From Zingiber officinale (Eukaryota; Streptophyta; Magnoliopsida; Zingiberales; Zingiberaceae), in contig NW_024589874.1 in NCBI RefSeq assembly GCF_018446385.1, positions 186,001 through 250,000 of the forward strand: a stretch of DNA of 64,000 nt, in the 5' to 3' direction. The notes beneath the pieces were generated by a model. That model was not told where the DNA came from. It worked only from the letters and a program-made list of their open reading frames with translations, and did not search any database. Shown here piece after piece: positions 44,798 through 55,375 of the stretch (positions are counted from its first letter, which is position 1; each line of letters opens with the position of its first letter). Made by a program: the position numbers and the translations under genes.

Positions 44798-47420
44798 CAA
44801 AACTAAGTTTGATTTTCAAAACTAAGTTTCAATTTGAAAAACTGAATTAGTTTTATTTCTCCCCCTGAACCTGACATTAAATTTTAAAAATATTTGCTAA
44901 AAATATTCAAAGTAGATTTTTTTTTTTAAATTGAGGTAGAATTTTCTAGAGAGATTTTAAAGAGAAGATTAAAAAATAACACTTAATGAGATAATTAAAA
45001 AATAAACCTCTCCCTTAATTTGATATTCATTTAATTTATTAATCCTCCTTATTTATTACTCCCCCTTAATATAATGCTAATGTTTGAGTGTGTTAAATTT
45101 CAAGCCCTAACACATTTGTCTACCTAATTTAGTAACACTTATATTATTATCTCTGTATCCTTGGTATAACTGTTTATTTGAATTTGATTAATCAATTATT
45201 AATTAATTTTAGATTCAGGCGCTTAACTTTAGTTTAAGGATAAATAAGATAAGATTTTATTAATTCAATAACAGTTAAGCATTATCAATAATTTATTGAT
45301 TAGTTTTTACTTGATTTAATAATTTAATACTTAGTGAAATAATTTAAATTTCATATTACCTGATTGAGTTGGTCAATGAAAGGGTTAGTTATAATTATTA
45401 TTATTATTTTTATTTATTTATTTAATTTAATTTTTTTAAAAGGGATTTCTAATATAGCATTTAAAAGGAATTTAAAATGATTTTTATAATATGTTTTATG
45501 TCAAATAATATACGTTTGATTCAGTTTTGATTTTAGATTTAAATTAATATTAGTGGTTAATTTAAGTTTAAGTTTAATTTTAAGTTTAAGTTAAAATTTT
45601 TAATTTTAATTGTAATTTCAATATTAAGTTTTAATTTAAGATTTAACTTTCAGTTAAGTTAAATTAAAAAATAATTTTAAGGTTAAAATGATGTTTAATA
45701 TTAAAAATGAGTTCAAAGTCAAAATAATAGTTTTTAAAGTGAAAATAATCTATAGAAATAATTTATTATTATTACTATTTTTTTTTTAGTTAACAGAATT
45801 TTATTATAGTGAAAAAATAAGAACAATTTTTCAAAATGATACATAATCTTTAAAATAGTTTTAAAATGATTTTTAAAATAGTTTTTTTTAAATGATAATT
45901 TTTAAGTTTAAAATAACTTTAAAAATATTTTTTAAGTTAAAATATTTTTATGTTAAATTAAAATAATTTTTAAAATATTTTTAAGATAATTTTTTTTAAA
46001 AGAGTTTTTTAAATAATTTTTTTTAAATGATTTTTTTTTTAAAATAGTTTTTAAAGAATTTTAAAAAGAGTTTTTAAAGAATTTTTTATAATAGTTTTAA
46101 AAGAATTTTTAAAAGAGTTTTTAAAGAATTTTTTAAAATATTTTTTAAAGAATTTTTAAAATAGTTTTTAATGAATTTTTTAAAATAGTTTTTAAAGAAT
46201 TTTTAAAAGAGTTTTTAAAGAATTTTTTAAAATATTTTTAAAAGAGTTTTTAAAGAATTTTTAAAATAGTTTTTAACGAATTTTTAAAAGTGTTTTTAAA
46301 GAAAATTTTAAAATAGTTTTTTTTTAAAGAATTTTTAAAATAGTTTGAAAAAGTTTTTTTTTAAAAAATATTTTTAAAAGAATTTTTAAAATGATTTTTA
46401 AACGTTTAAAAATATTTTTTTTATAAAATAATTTTTTTTTGAAATAAGTTTTAAAAGTTTTTAAAATAATTTTTAAAATTTTTTAAAAAAATTAAGTTAA
46501 AATAATTTTTAAGTTAAAATAAATTTTAAAATAATTTTTAGGTTAAAATAAATTTTTAATTTAAAATAATTTTTAGGTTAAAATAAAGTTTTAATTTGGA
46601 ATAATTTTTAGGTTAAAATAAATTCTTAAGTTAAAATAATTTTTAGGTTAAAATAAATTTTTAAGTTAAAAAAAAATTAAGTTTAATTTTTAAAATATAT
46701 TTTTAAAAAATTTAATTTTAATTTAATTTAAATTTAATTAATTTTAATTTAATTTGAAATTCGTAATTTAATTTTAATTTGAAATTCAAAATTTAATTTT
46801 AATTTAATTTAAAAATTAATTAATCTAATCCTTATTCATCTCACCCGATCTAGATTATCAATCAGGGAATCCTATAATTTTGTGAGATAAATTAGATTTA
46901 ATTACAGAGTTTGGTTTAACTTGTGTTAGATTCAGGTTTAGCTTTGGTCTCAACAAATAGACATTCTTCGGATAAACTTCTAAGCTTGGTGAGTCACCTG
47001 GACATCGTTAGAAGTAACCAACCCTTCGAGGTTTTCCGAATAGTCCTATCCACGGAGCTTAGTACTAAACCTTGGTCTACTTAGTTAGGATCCTTAAGGG
47101 GTAGTTTCGGTCAGTTCCACTTGGCCAAATGCACCAGATCGAAGCCATATCTTTCTAGACATGCGATGCCCAAGCTTCAACAACGTACTATCATCCAAAA
47201 CTTCACCAGTACTACTTGTCAAGTTAAACTTTTGTCCCAATTTATTTTATTCCTAACTACCCTGCCAGGTAGTCTACTCTTATTTTACCCTTGTCGGGTA
47301 GATTAATTTTGGAGGTGCCAGCTATTCTGGAGCTTCCCCTGAATTATTGGCCTTTAATTTAAGATTTTTGTATAATTAGAGTTGGTTTTAGTTAAGTTTT
47401 AATGTTTAATTTGTAATTTA
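44798..47420. repeat. AT-rich low-complexity interior of the copia element
   Basis: From about 45400 to 46800 the text is built of short runs such as TTTTTAAAGAATTTTTAAAA and TTTTTAGGTTAAAATAA with no fixed period. From 46850 to 47340 it is more complex but without coding that I can name. This is where pol would be expected on the minus strand; none is recognisable. Confidence 0.7.
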
Positions 47421-47423
47421 AAT

Positions 47424-48569
47424 TTAAGATTTTAATTTTGAATTAATTAAATTGGTCAAATTATCTTTCTTTAAGAGAGTGTATTTAATATTTGAATTTT
47501 CTTTCAATTTCAATTTTATTGGGTTAATTGAATTATCTTTCTTTAATAGCTTATTTTTAAAGCTTAAGTTTTTATTTATTTTTAAATTTGAATTAACTAA
47601 ACTGTTTGAATTATATTTTCTTAACGGTTTATCTTTTAGCTTTTTATTAATTGTTAATTTTGAAATTTCTAGATTATTTTTGTTTAATATGTTATCTTTA
47701 ACATTTAATTTTAAGTTTGTTAAATTCCGTTTTGATTTTATCAAAGTGTTTGATTTTATCCTTATATTTTCTTTGCCTTTTAAATTGATATGGTTAATTG
47801 AATTTATTAGATTAGTTTTATCTTTAAAGTTTAATTTCTTATTAATTAAATTATCTTGGTTTTGGATATCATTTTCTAGATTAATATTGTCTAGATTAAA
47901 TAATTTATTAATTTTATCTAAATCAATATTGACCTTGTCATTTTTTTTGTTTGAATTTTCAAATTTGTTTAGGTTTAAATTCAAATTTTTAGATTTATTA
48001 ATTATTTTCAGATCTTCTGTATTTTCTAAATTAATTATATTTATTTTATCAGAAAATATCCTAGAGGTATTTTTGCAAGTATTGTCATGTACACTATTTT
48101 CACATATACTTTCAGACATATCCAAATTAACAGGCGCATATTTTAAACTACTACTAGCAAGGGTGTTTTGGTAAATATTACTAACCTTGAGCGCAACTCC
48201 TAATTCAGCAGGCTTCTCCGTTGGATCTGACTCGAGTCTGGATTTGACTTTAACTTGATCTTCTAGCTCCATCGGCATCTCGTGAAGCTTGATCAACTGG
48301 GTCCACAGCTCATATGCATTCTTGTACTTTTCTAATCTGCATACAATATTGTTAGGTAAAACATTACAAATAATGTTACTTACCTTTTTGTTCAGTTCCG
48401 AGTTTTGAGAAGGTTTCCTCAAAATTAGCATATAATCGATGTCTACACTTCCTAAGAAGCATTCCATTAATCGCTTCCAGTAGTTGAAGTCTTCATGATC
48501 GTAGGGTGGTGGTTCGCAGGGGTTCCGTCCTTCTAGAAGAGTCATAATTTCTTGTACACAGAGAAACAA
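47424..48569 (-). mobile_element. gag-like ORF with Asn/Lys/Leu-rich tail (copia element)
   Basis: The first ~130 codons look like a copia gag N-terminus (FNYWKRLMECFLG, AYELWTQLIKLHE). The remaining ~250 codons are low in complexity and made of Asn, Lys, Leu, Ile and Ser, with repeated words like NLINSKL, LKKDN and INKNL. The reading frame stays open across this tail. No zinc knuckle is seen. It belongs to the minus-strand copia element and is not a host gene. The plus-strand ORF across the same place is its shadow. Confidence 0.65.
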
Positions 48570-48889
48570 ACAAAAGATCCCAAGACTTGGTCTTGGATTA
48601 GCAGTGCCGAAAAAAAATAATATTTCACTATTTTTGAAAAAACTAATAAAATATTATTAAAATATTAATAAAAAAAATGTTATTTTAAAATTTTGAAAAT
48701 GTAATATCTTGTCAATACTAAGCAATGGTGAAGAGATGACGATGTATTTTTCAAAAATAGTTTTGGAGGGAAAAAAAACGAAAGGCGTGTCTTAGTTTTG
48801 TCAATACTAAGACAAACGATATCTAATTTTTCTTTCAAAAAGTCCCCCCTTTGCCTGATTGGTGGTTGCACCAAATCAGAGCGGTACCT

Positions 48890-48903
48890 GCTCTGATACC
48901 ACT
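48890..48903 (-). other. Primer-binding site of the minus-strand copia element
   Basis: Minus-strand GTGGTATCAGAGC directly beside the LTR end (CAACA on that strand). It matches initiator methionine tRNA and fixes the orientation of the element. Confidence 0.85.
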
Positions 48904-50034
48904 TGTTGGATCGTGAAACGTCGATAGAGGGGGGGTGAATATCGATTCGAAAAATAACGAGTATAAACGTAGCGGAATAAAAATTGGACACAATGAATTT
49001 TACTTCGTTCGGAGCCTGTGACGACTCCTACTCGAAGGCCTGTACTCCGTGAGTACTTTCGTTGGGCAATTACTAGTAGTTCGAAAATGATTACAATTTA
49101 AGGTACTGTAATCCTAGCAAAATAAAGAAAATACCAACAAGAATTAAAGAACAGGAAAGGAGTATATCGTCGGATCTTCGTTAGAGTCGCAGGAGCGCAG
49201 AGCAGTAGAGCAAGCAGTCTGAGAGTTCTGAGTTGATTGTTGTTACTTCAGCTCTACCTCCGCCCCATCTTTTATATGAAGCTCGGGGCGCCCTGGATCC
49301 CTTCCGGGCGCCCTGGTGAGACGTGGCAAGTCTAACCAGCGAGCTCCAAGTGGCGACGCGCGATCAGGATAGTTTTGCCTCCAGGGCGCCCGGGTGCCTC
49401 CAGGGCGCCCGGGTGCCTCCCGGGCGCCCGGACCTCCGGGCGCCCAAATCCCCTCCGGGTGCCCGGACCACCTTTTTCCAGCGAACATCTTTCCTGCAAA
49501 ACAAGGTTAGTCCGAGACAAATAGATCTTGCAAAATAAAATGTTAGCACAGTTTATGAGTTCAGTATAAGAAATATGACTTAGATTCCATCTTTCCGAGA
49601 CTGGAATCTAGTCACGATCTCGACTTAGATGTCCGAAATGGATCTAAGCCGGATCGACGCCTAATGTTCCCTTCCCGGGAACGAGTCCTTGCAGTCACTC
49701 CCCTCCAGTGACTTACCTCACTTACCTGCCAGACGTCCGGTCAGCCCGTCGACCCGTCTGGACTTCGTGCCAGCTATCTGGTCAGCCCGTCGACCTAGCT
49801 GGACTTCGTGCCTAAGCGTCCGGTCAGCCCGTCGACCCGCTTGGACTTCGTGCCAGCTATCCGGTCAGCCCGTCGACCTAGCTGGGCTTCGTACCAAACA
49901 TCCGGTCAGCCCGTCGACCTGTCTGAACTTCTCCTGCACACTCGATCAGAGTGTTAGACAACAACAAGCTAACTTAACCTGATTTGTCATTCATCAAAAC
50001 CTGGATTAAATCGTTAGTGCAAACCGCACCAACA
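48904..50034 (-). repeat. 5' LTR of the minus-strand copia element
   Basis: 1131 bp. On the minus strand it begins TGTTGGTGCGGTTTGC and ends GATCCAACA. It carries the GGGCGCCC palindrome cluster (49285-49467), TATA (minus-strand TTCATATAAA near 49271-49280) and tandem GTCAGCCCGTCGACC units (49738-49920). Confidence 0.88.
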
Positions 50035-50039
50035 GTAAC

Positions 50040-50424
50040 TTGTACTTTATTTCTGATTCGCAATATCTATAGTAACAATTTCATTTATTTTAGTGTTGCC
50101 TTATGTGTTATTATTATGATTTAATTTTAATATTCTTTTTCTGAAAGGTATCTCCACATTTGAGAAATTAGAAATAAGAATCACATTTTTTATATTATTG
50201 TGTATGCTTACTTGTGAATTGATTGATAAACTTGCATACTGAAATTGTTAGCTTAATTTACTGCATATTTACTATTTTGTCTTACTTGATTGAATCAGTC
50301 TAAAGTAAAATTTATTTTTGTCGTGCTAACTCTGATTGATTCAACTATTTATTTTTACTATATGCTCATTTTTAATTTGTAACATTATTCACTCCCCTCT
50401 AGCATTGATTTTGATCCTATATGA
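50040..50424 (+). repeat. Right part of the split copia LTR (from 30992)
   Basis: Continues the LTR interrupted at 31982, as shown by the shared gtaac duplication. The style of its end (CACTCCCCTCTAGCATTG then TTTTGATCC) is that of copia LTRs. The exact end is uncertain. Confidence 0.55.
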
Positions 50425-51109
50425 TAGATATTTTATTACTTGTTGAAAGTCGCACACTTGCAGATTTCGCCTATGACCAGTAAAGCCGACTCCCTTCAAT
50501 ACTTAAGCCAGGATAATCTTGGAAATAAAATTTACCTTCTCTAAGGGGAGGGGCTTATGCTTGAAAAGAAAGTGTCTTCCGCTAGGGAAGAGCTATAGCA
50601 AGCTGTGAAAGCAAGTGCCTTCTGTTGAGGAAGGGATATTTGGTGGAGCAAGGATGAAAAATTAGAATAGTGGTGGAGCCGATCAATTGCTACGTTGAAT
50701 GGAAAATACTCATAGAATTTGAATTCAGTAGAGAGCATGCATGGATGAGAGAACCTTCTTCTTGGTGAACTTCCTTTATCTTATATTGGCATGAAGCTTC
50801 CTTCCACGTGGACTCCTCCATGCCTTGTCCATCATCTCATATGTGTGTTGCAATCAACTCCCTACATGGAAAGAAGTATGGTTGTTATTTTCTCTTCTAT
50901 TAGACAACTTCTTACTTACACGTCTAAGAAATACTAGTGAGGGTACAAATCCTCCTGCTTGCCTAGTTCGTCGACACTGTTGCCATCACCGCCCTTGGTT
51001 AACCTTCACTATAGCCATGTTTAGTTCACTGCTCACTATTTAATTAGCTCCTGGTCTAAGAATGACTAACAACGATAATGAAGTAAAGTAGTCTGTGAAA
51101 CCAGAGTCC
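50425..51109. other. Unassigned DNA left of GLP block B
   Basis: No gene or recognised element. This is the left flank of block B; the matching place in block A is covered by the Tat element. Confidence 0.5.
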
Positions 51110-51835
51110 GCGAGGGATATCTACAGGTGGGGATAATCTCGTAGCTTGAGGGACGACACCACCTAAGAGGTTATTAGCTAGAGAAGTGTTTATAAAATTG
51201 ATAAAATAAGATCACCGAAGGAGTTGTAATCTAGAGGAGACTTCAGCAAGCTAGAAGGCTTTTGCGGCCTAGGATAGTTGAGGTCCAGTGGAGAGATCTC
51301 CAAAGATAGGGAGACTTTCACAGCTTGTGATAGTCGAGTTACAGGGGAGATATGTAAAGGCAGGGAGGCTTTCGAAGCCTGGGATAGTTGAAGTTCAGGA
51401 AAGATCTCCAAAGGTAGGGACGCTCTAGCAGCATAGGATAGTTGAGGTACAAGGAATATCTTGAAAGGCAAGGAAACTCTCGTAACCTAGGCTAGTTGAG
51501 GTCAGGGGAGGTATTCAAAGGCAGGAAGGCTCTGGCAACCTGGGATAATTAAAGTTCAGGGGATATATCCAAAGGCAAGGAGACTCTCATAGCCTAGGAT
51601 AGTTGAGGTCTACGGGAGATCTCCACAGGCATAGAAGTTCTTGCAGCCACAGTTAAGGTTCAGAGGAGATCTCCATAGGCAGGGAGGTTCTTAATTACAA
51701 ATTGAGATAGTAGGAGTCTAGGGGAGACTTCCACGGGCAAAGTGGTTCTCACAGCCTAGGATAATAGGAGTTCCAGGAGAGACTTCCATAAACAGAGAAA
51801 TTTTGGGATAATATTTGTTAGAGAGACATTAGCTG
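51110..51835. repeat. 54-bp minisatellite, copy B
   Basis: About a dozen imperfect units of ~54 bp with the core AGGCAGGGAGGCTCT and CCTAGGATAGTTGAGG, clearest from 51235. It is uninterrupted here. From 51404 it lines up with the array at 16181. Confidence 0.85.
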
Positions 51836-52004
51836 ATAAATAATGATTCTTTATTTTTCGCTTAGCTTCTTTTATTGATTTGGAATTCTAAAATAGTAAA
51901 GCAACACAATTGCAACGTAGAGTAACAACAACGAATATTATTGGCAATTAATTAATTAATTAATTAAACAAGTGAGTGAGGGTTGGTTGAGAAAGTGAAA
52001 GTTG

Positions 52005-52800
52005 CTAATTGTTGTTGTCCGTCCATTGTTGAGCTTGGAGCCAGTCAACGAGGCGTTTGTCCACCTGAAAAGCCTTGGCGAGCACATCATCGGAAATGGG
52101 CGGCGTCGATCCGAACACTGCCTTGGCAATGGTAATGACGCCCGGGTTTTGACTGCTGAGACCGGCGAGCGCAACGGCATTGTATTTGCCCGTGTTGAGT
52201 TGGAAGTGGATGAGGCCTTGGGGGAACACAAAGACGTCACCCTTCTTCAAATTCTTAGTGAAGAGGCGGTTGGTTTGGCCGATGTTGGACGTCACAAAGC
52301 CGACGTAGAGCTCTCCTTCTAGCACGACGAGGATCTCAGTGGCGCGAGGGTGGGTGTGAGGAGGGTTGAGCCCATTAGGCGCGAAGTCTATGCGAGCCAA
52401 GGAGATGCCGAGGGTGTTCAGCCCGGGGATCTTATTCACGTTGACGGCGGTGACGTTGGAGCGGACATTGTTGACGGTGTTGCCGGGCTTGTCGAGGCCA
52501 GAAGTGTAGAAGTCGTCGGCTGTGACGTCGTTCATGTTCTTGCATACGGCGCCGTTGACGAACACTGCAAAAAGGTAATTAAGGTCCGATTGGTAAACAT
52601 ATGCATGCATGCGTACTGGAAAATGGAAATGAAAGCGCTTAGTTTGCTTGTTGGCGGGGGAGGAGGAGTAAAGCTAGCTATGCACCTTTGGAGCTATCAT
52701 CTGCGACGCAGAAGTCCTGAAGGGGACTAGGATCTGAAGCCAATACAGCATGAGCGAAAGCCAAGGCGAGGAGTGCGACGAGGAGCAGTTTCATAGCCAT
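52005..52800 (-). CDS. Germin-like protein, copy B1 (224 aa, two exons)
   Basis: Copy of A1 with the same predicted protein: a secreted cupin with signal peptide 1-21, Cys31/Cys46, metal ligands His108, His110, Glu115 and His158, and a sequon at Asn75. Exon 1 is 52686-52800 and exon 2 is 52005-52564. The intron is 121 bp, longer than in A1, because a G-rich stretch (GGCGGGGGAGGAGGAG) replaces a ttaatt stretch near the donor; the splice sites themselves are the same. One silent difference from A1 was noticed in exon 2, near 52120. TATA box and polyadenylation signal are kept. Both copies look equally functional, so dose is probably doubled. Confidence 0.95.
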
Positions 52801-53503
52801 GTCTTTGATTAATTGTATCACTGAGCTGAGCAATGGTATATTGGTATTGTTATGCATGCATTAATAGGTTTATATAGAGAAGAAGTAGGCTTGAAAGTTG
52901 AAGCATTCTTCCCTGCCTTGCCCTGCTCTGCTCTGCTTTCATTTGGTAGCGTGCGTGAGAAGAGAGATCATGAAATGGTAAACTAAAAGCGCATGACATG
53001 CTCAGTCTTCACCTGCTCCTTAATCATCAGAGTAATTAACTACTTGGTCTTATCTTATTACTTGACCAATTAAAAGTTTAATTTTCGCCTGAGAATTTGA
53101 CCATATCATATGCTGCTACCAAATACAAGACATGCACAATTAATTAATTAAAGCTAATTGACTTAGTGATCCTCTACGTCCTTTATATTAATTTACTTGG
53201 CCAACATAGAAGCAAATTAGAATGGACAACACAATATAATGCGTTTATCATCGTATTAATTAATTGATTATATTGGCTTGTACGTAACTAATCCACGTTC
53301 CCATTAATGTTCATATTTGAATCATACATTTATAATAAGTCAAAGTCAAAGTAAAGTAAGATTAGTTCAAACCTTCTAGTCTGATAGTCTATATATATAT
53401 CCCTTTCCTCTAACCTATTCGCATATCATTCATTGCAGCTAGCAACCAACCGCCGTTTCTACTCTTTTATATATTAATCTCCTAAACAAATTAATTAGCT
53501 AAG
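52801..53503. promoter_or_regulatory. Shared promoter of the divergent GLP pair B
   Basis: 703 bp, nearly identical to 17589-18296. The main visible change is a shorter CTGCC/CTGCT stretch near 52911. TATA boxes lie at 52869-52876 (minus) and 53390-53400 (plus). Confidence 0.6.
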
Positions 53504-54299
53504 ATGGCGGCTAAAATTCTTATGGTTATTGCTGCTCTCCTTGCTTTTCAATTGGCTACCTCTCGTGTAGTATGGGCATCTGATCCTAGTCCACTTCAAG
53601 ACTTTTGCGTCGCCAATAACAGCTCCAAAGGTTTATATACATAACTTCTTCTCCCTTAGCTTAGCTTCGCTTGGTTGATTTAATTTAGAGTGGTTTGTCT
53701 ATTTACATCTTATATATTCATTGGTTCCTTGATTTACAGTGTTTGTCAATGGATTCGTTTGCAAGAGCATGGATGACGTGAAAGCCGAAGACTTCTTCAC
53801 CTATGGCCTCGACAAGCCCGGCAACACCATAAACAAGCTAGGCTCCAACGTCCGTGCAGTCAATGTGAATACAATTCCTGGGCTCAACACGCTCGGCATC
53901 TCCATGGCTCGCATCGACTTCGCCCCTCGCGGACTCAACCCACCCCACACTCACCCTCGTGCCACTGAGATCCTCACCGTGCTAGAAGGAGAGCTCTATG
54001 TTGGCTTTGTGACATCCAACATCGGCCAAACCAACCGCATTTTCACCAAGATTCTGAAGAAGGGCGATGTGTTTGTGTTCCCTCAAGGCCTTGTCCACTT
54101 CCAATTCAACCGTGGTCATACAAGAGCTATTGCAATTGCTGCTCTAAGTAGCCAAAACCCCGGTACCATAACCGTTGCAAATGCAGTTTTTGGCTCAAAA
54201 CCCTCCATATCCGATGAAGTTCTCGCTAAGGCTTTCCAAGTGGATCGGAAGATTGTTTACCGACTCCAAGCTCAATTCTGGATGGATAACAACAATTAG
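53504..54299 (+). CDS. Germin-like protein, copy B2 (228 aa, two exons)
   Basis: Copy of A2 with an identical predicted exon-2 protein and identical exon 1. Exon 1 is 53504-53630 and exon 2 is 53740-54299, with a 109-bp phase-1 GT...AG intron. Signal peptide is 1-25, disulfide Cys35/Cys50, metal ligands His112, His114, Glu119 and His162. The 3' flank differs from A2 by few bases but carries an expanded GAT microsatellite from 54432, about 130 bases after the stop. It pairs head to head with B1. As with the others, superoxide dismutase, oxalate oxidase or another apoplastic role cannot be told apart from the sequence. Confidence 0.95.
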
Positions 54300-54384
54300 A
54301 TATATAGGAGACGTTTGAATATCATATATATTATCAATATTATCGTTACTATGCATGGGTTATTATAACCAGTATAATTGACTT

Positions 54385-54390
54385 AATAAA
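54385..54390 (+). terminator. Polyadenylation signal of GLP B2
   Basis: AATAAA 86 bases after the stop codon, at the same place as in A2. Confidence 0.5.
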
Positions 54391-54431
54391 GTAATTTGTC
54401 ATGTAACCATTTAATTTATTTCAATAATAAA

Positions 54432-54480
<49 letters not shown>
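54432..54480. repeat. (GAT)16 microsatellite
   Basis: About 16 uninterrupted GAT units. The matching place in block A (from 19225) is short and interrupted (gatcatgaggatgattatgatgatgatg). Confidence 0.95.
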
Positions 54481-55375
54481 CATGAGATATTTTATTTGAA
54501 TAATGATATAATATGAGATCCAGTTTGTTTGAAACCTAGGTTTAATCATGCTAACAAAGACAAAAACGTCAAATTTATAAATTATGGTGTTTAATTGTAC
54601 CTTCTAAATTACAAATTAAGCTGCAATTATATATATGATTGAAATAGACTTAATTAATCAATGTAAAAGTTTATGCATGGTACATCCGCCCAACCTTTTT
54701 TTCTCAACATACCTAGCTTTGTCGACATGCTCACTTCAACTAAGATTTTCATAACACATCTAGCTTGTTTGATTTATTTTATGTACTATTGATGTGATTT
54801 GTCCATCCCTCTAATTATATGCCTAACTCAATTGGCTTTCTTGAATCGTCTTGGACATAATTAGTTGATCGAATTTGCCATGACTAATCTTTTTGAACCA
54901 CCTAGCACGACGATGCGATAATTTCATTTAGCTTGTTCGACATACTTAGCTTGATTGACACCATTGCCTACTACTAGCCTGATTGGCATGCTTAATTAGC
55001 TTAGCTAACCCACTTGGTCCTCTCATACAATTATATTTATTCGTGGGCTATAAATGTTCAATTAACGCTATTATAAACCAAAATTGAAATAAAAATAAAA
55101 TCAAAATTCAAACAATTATCATACCATGATCAACCCTTAGCAACACACTTGAGCAAAACTATCAGCACCACACTCCTCAAACAATTATCATACCTTGTTC
55201 AACCGTCATACCATTTATATGGCTTTTAAATCAATAGAATCTATAGCAATCACATAAAACTATAATTTTAGATAACTAAGAGATGGTTCTTCCTATTGCA
55301 TCCTGAAGAACAACATTTCATCATCTTAGCCATTGACACTACGTCTCTGATGTTCAAATGAGATGGAAGACCAAC

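Larger units (their letters stand above)
31988..50034 (-). mobile_element. Minus-strand copia element with long nested insertion (fossil)
   Basis: Bounded by the identical 5-bp repeat gtaac (31983-31987 and 50035-50039). Its 5' LTR is 48904-50034. A primer site lies at 48890-48903 (minus strand GTGGTATCAGAGC) and gag begins near 48569. The 3' LTR (31988-32892) is only partly present because the Tekay-like array 32893-44797 interrupts it. No protease, RT, RNase H or integrase is recognisable in 44798-47420, so it looks non-autonomous or heavily decayed. Confidence 0.85.
51404..55375. repeat. Duplicated GLP block B (matches 16181-20147)
   Basis: Near-identical to block A, with small indels in the minisatellite, the intron of the minus-strand gene, the promoter and a GAT microsatellite. 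The match stops at ccaac (55371-55375), where the Tekay LTR begins with TGTAACGACC. Confidence 0.92.

Noticed and set aside
47452-48174. Plus-strand ORF of 240 codons, rich in Phe and Leu
   Set aside because: It looks like a membrane protein but is only the reverse of the Asn/Lys/Leu-rich gag tail.
51110-51835. Regular repeats considered as a CRISPR array
   Set aside because: The units are contiguous, imperfect and of ~54 bp with no unique spacers, in a plant genome. It is a minisatellite.
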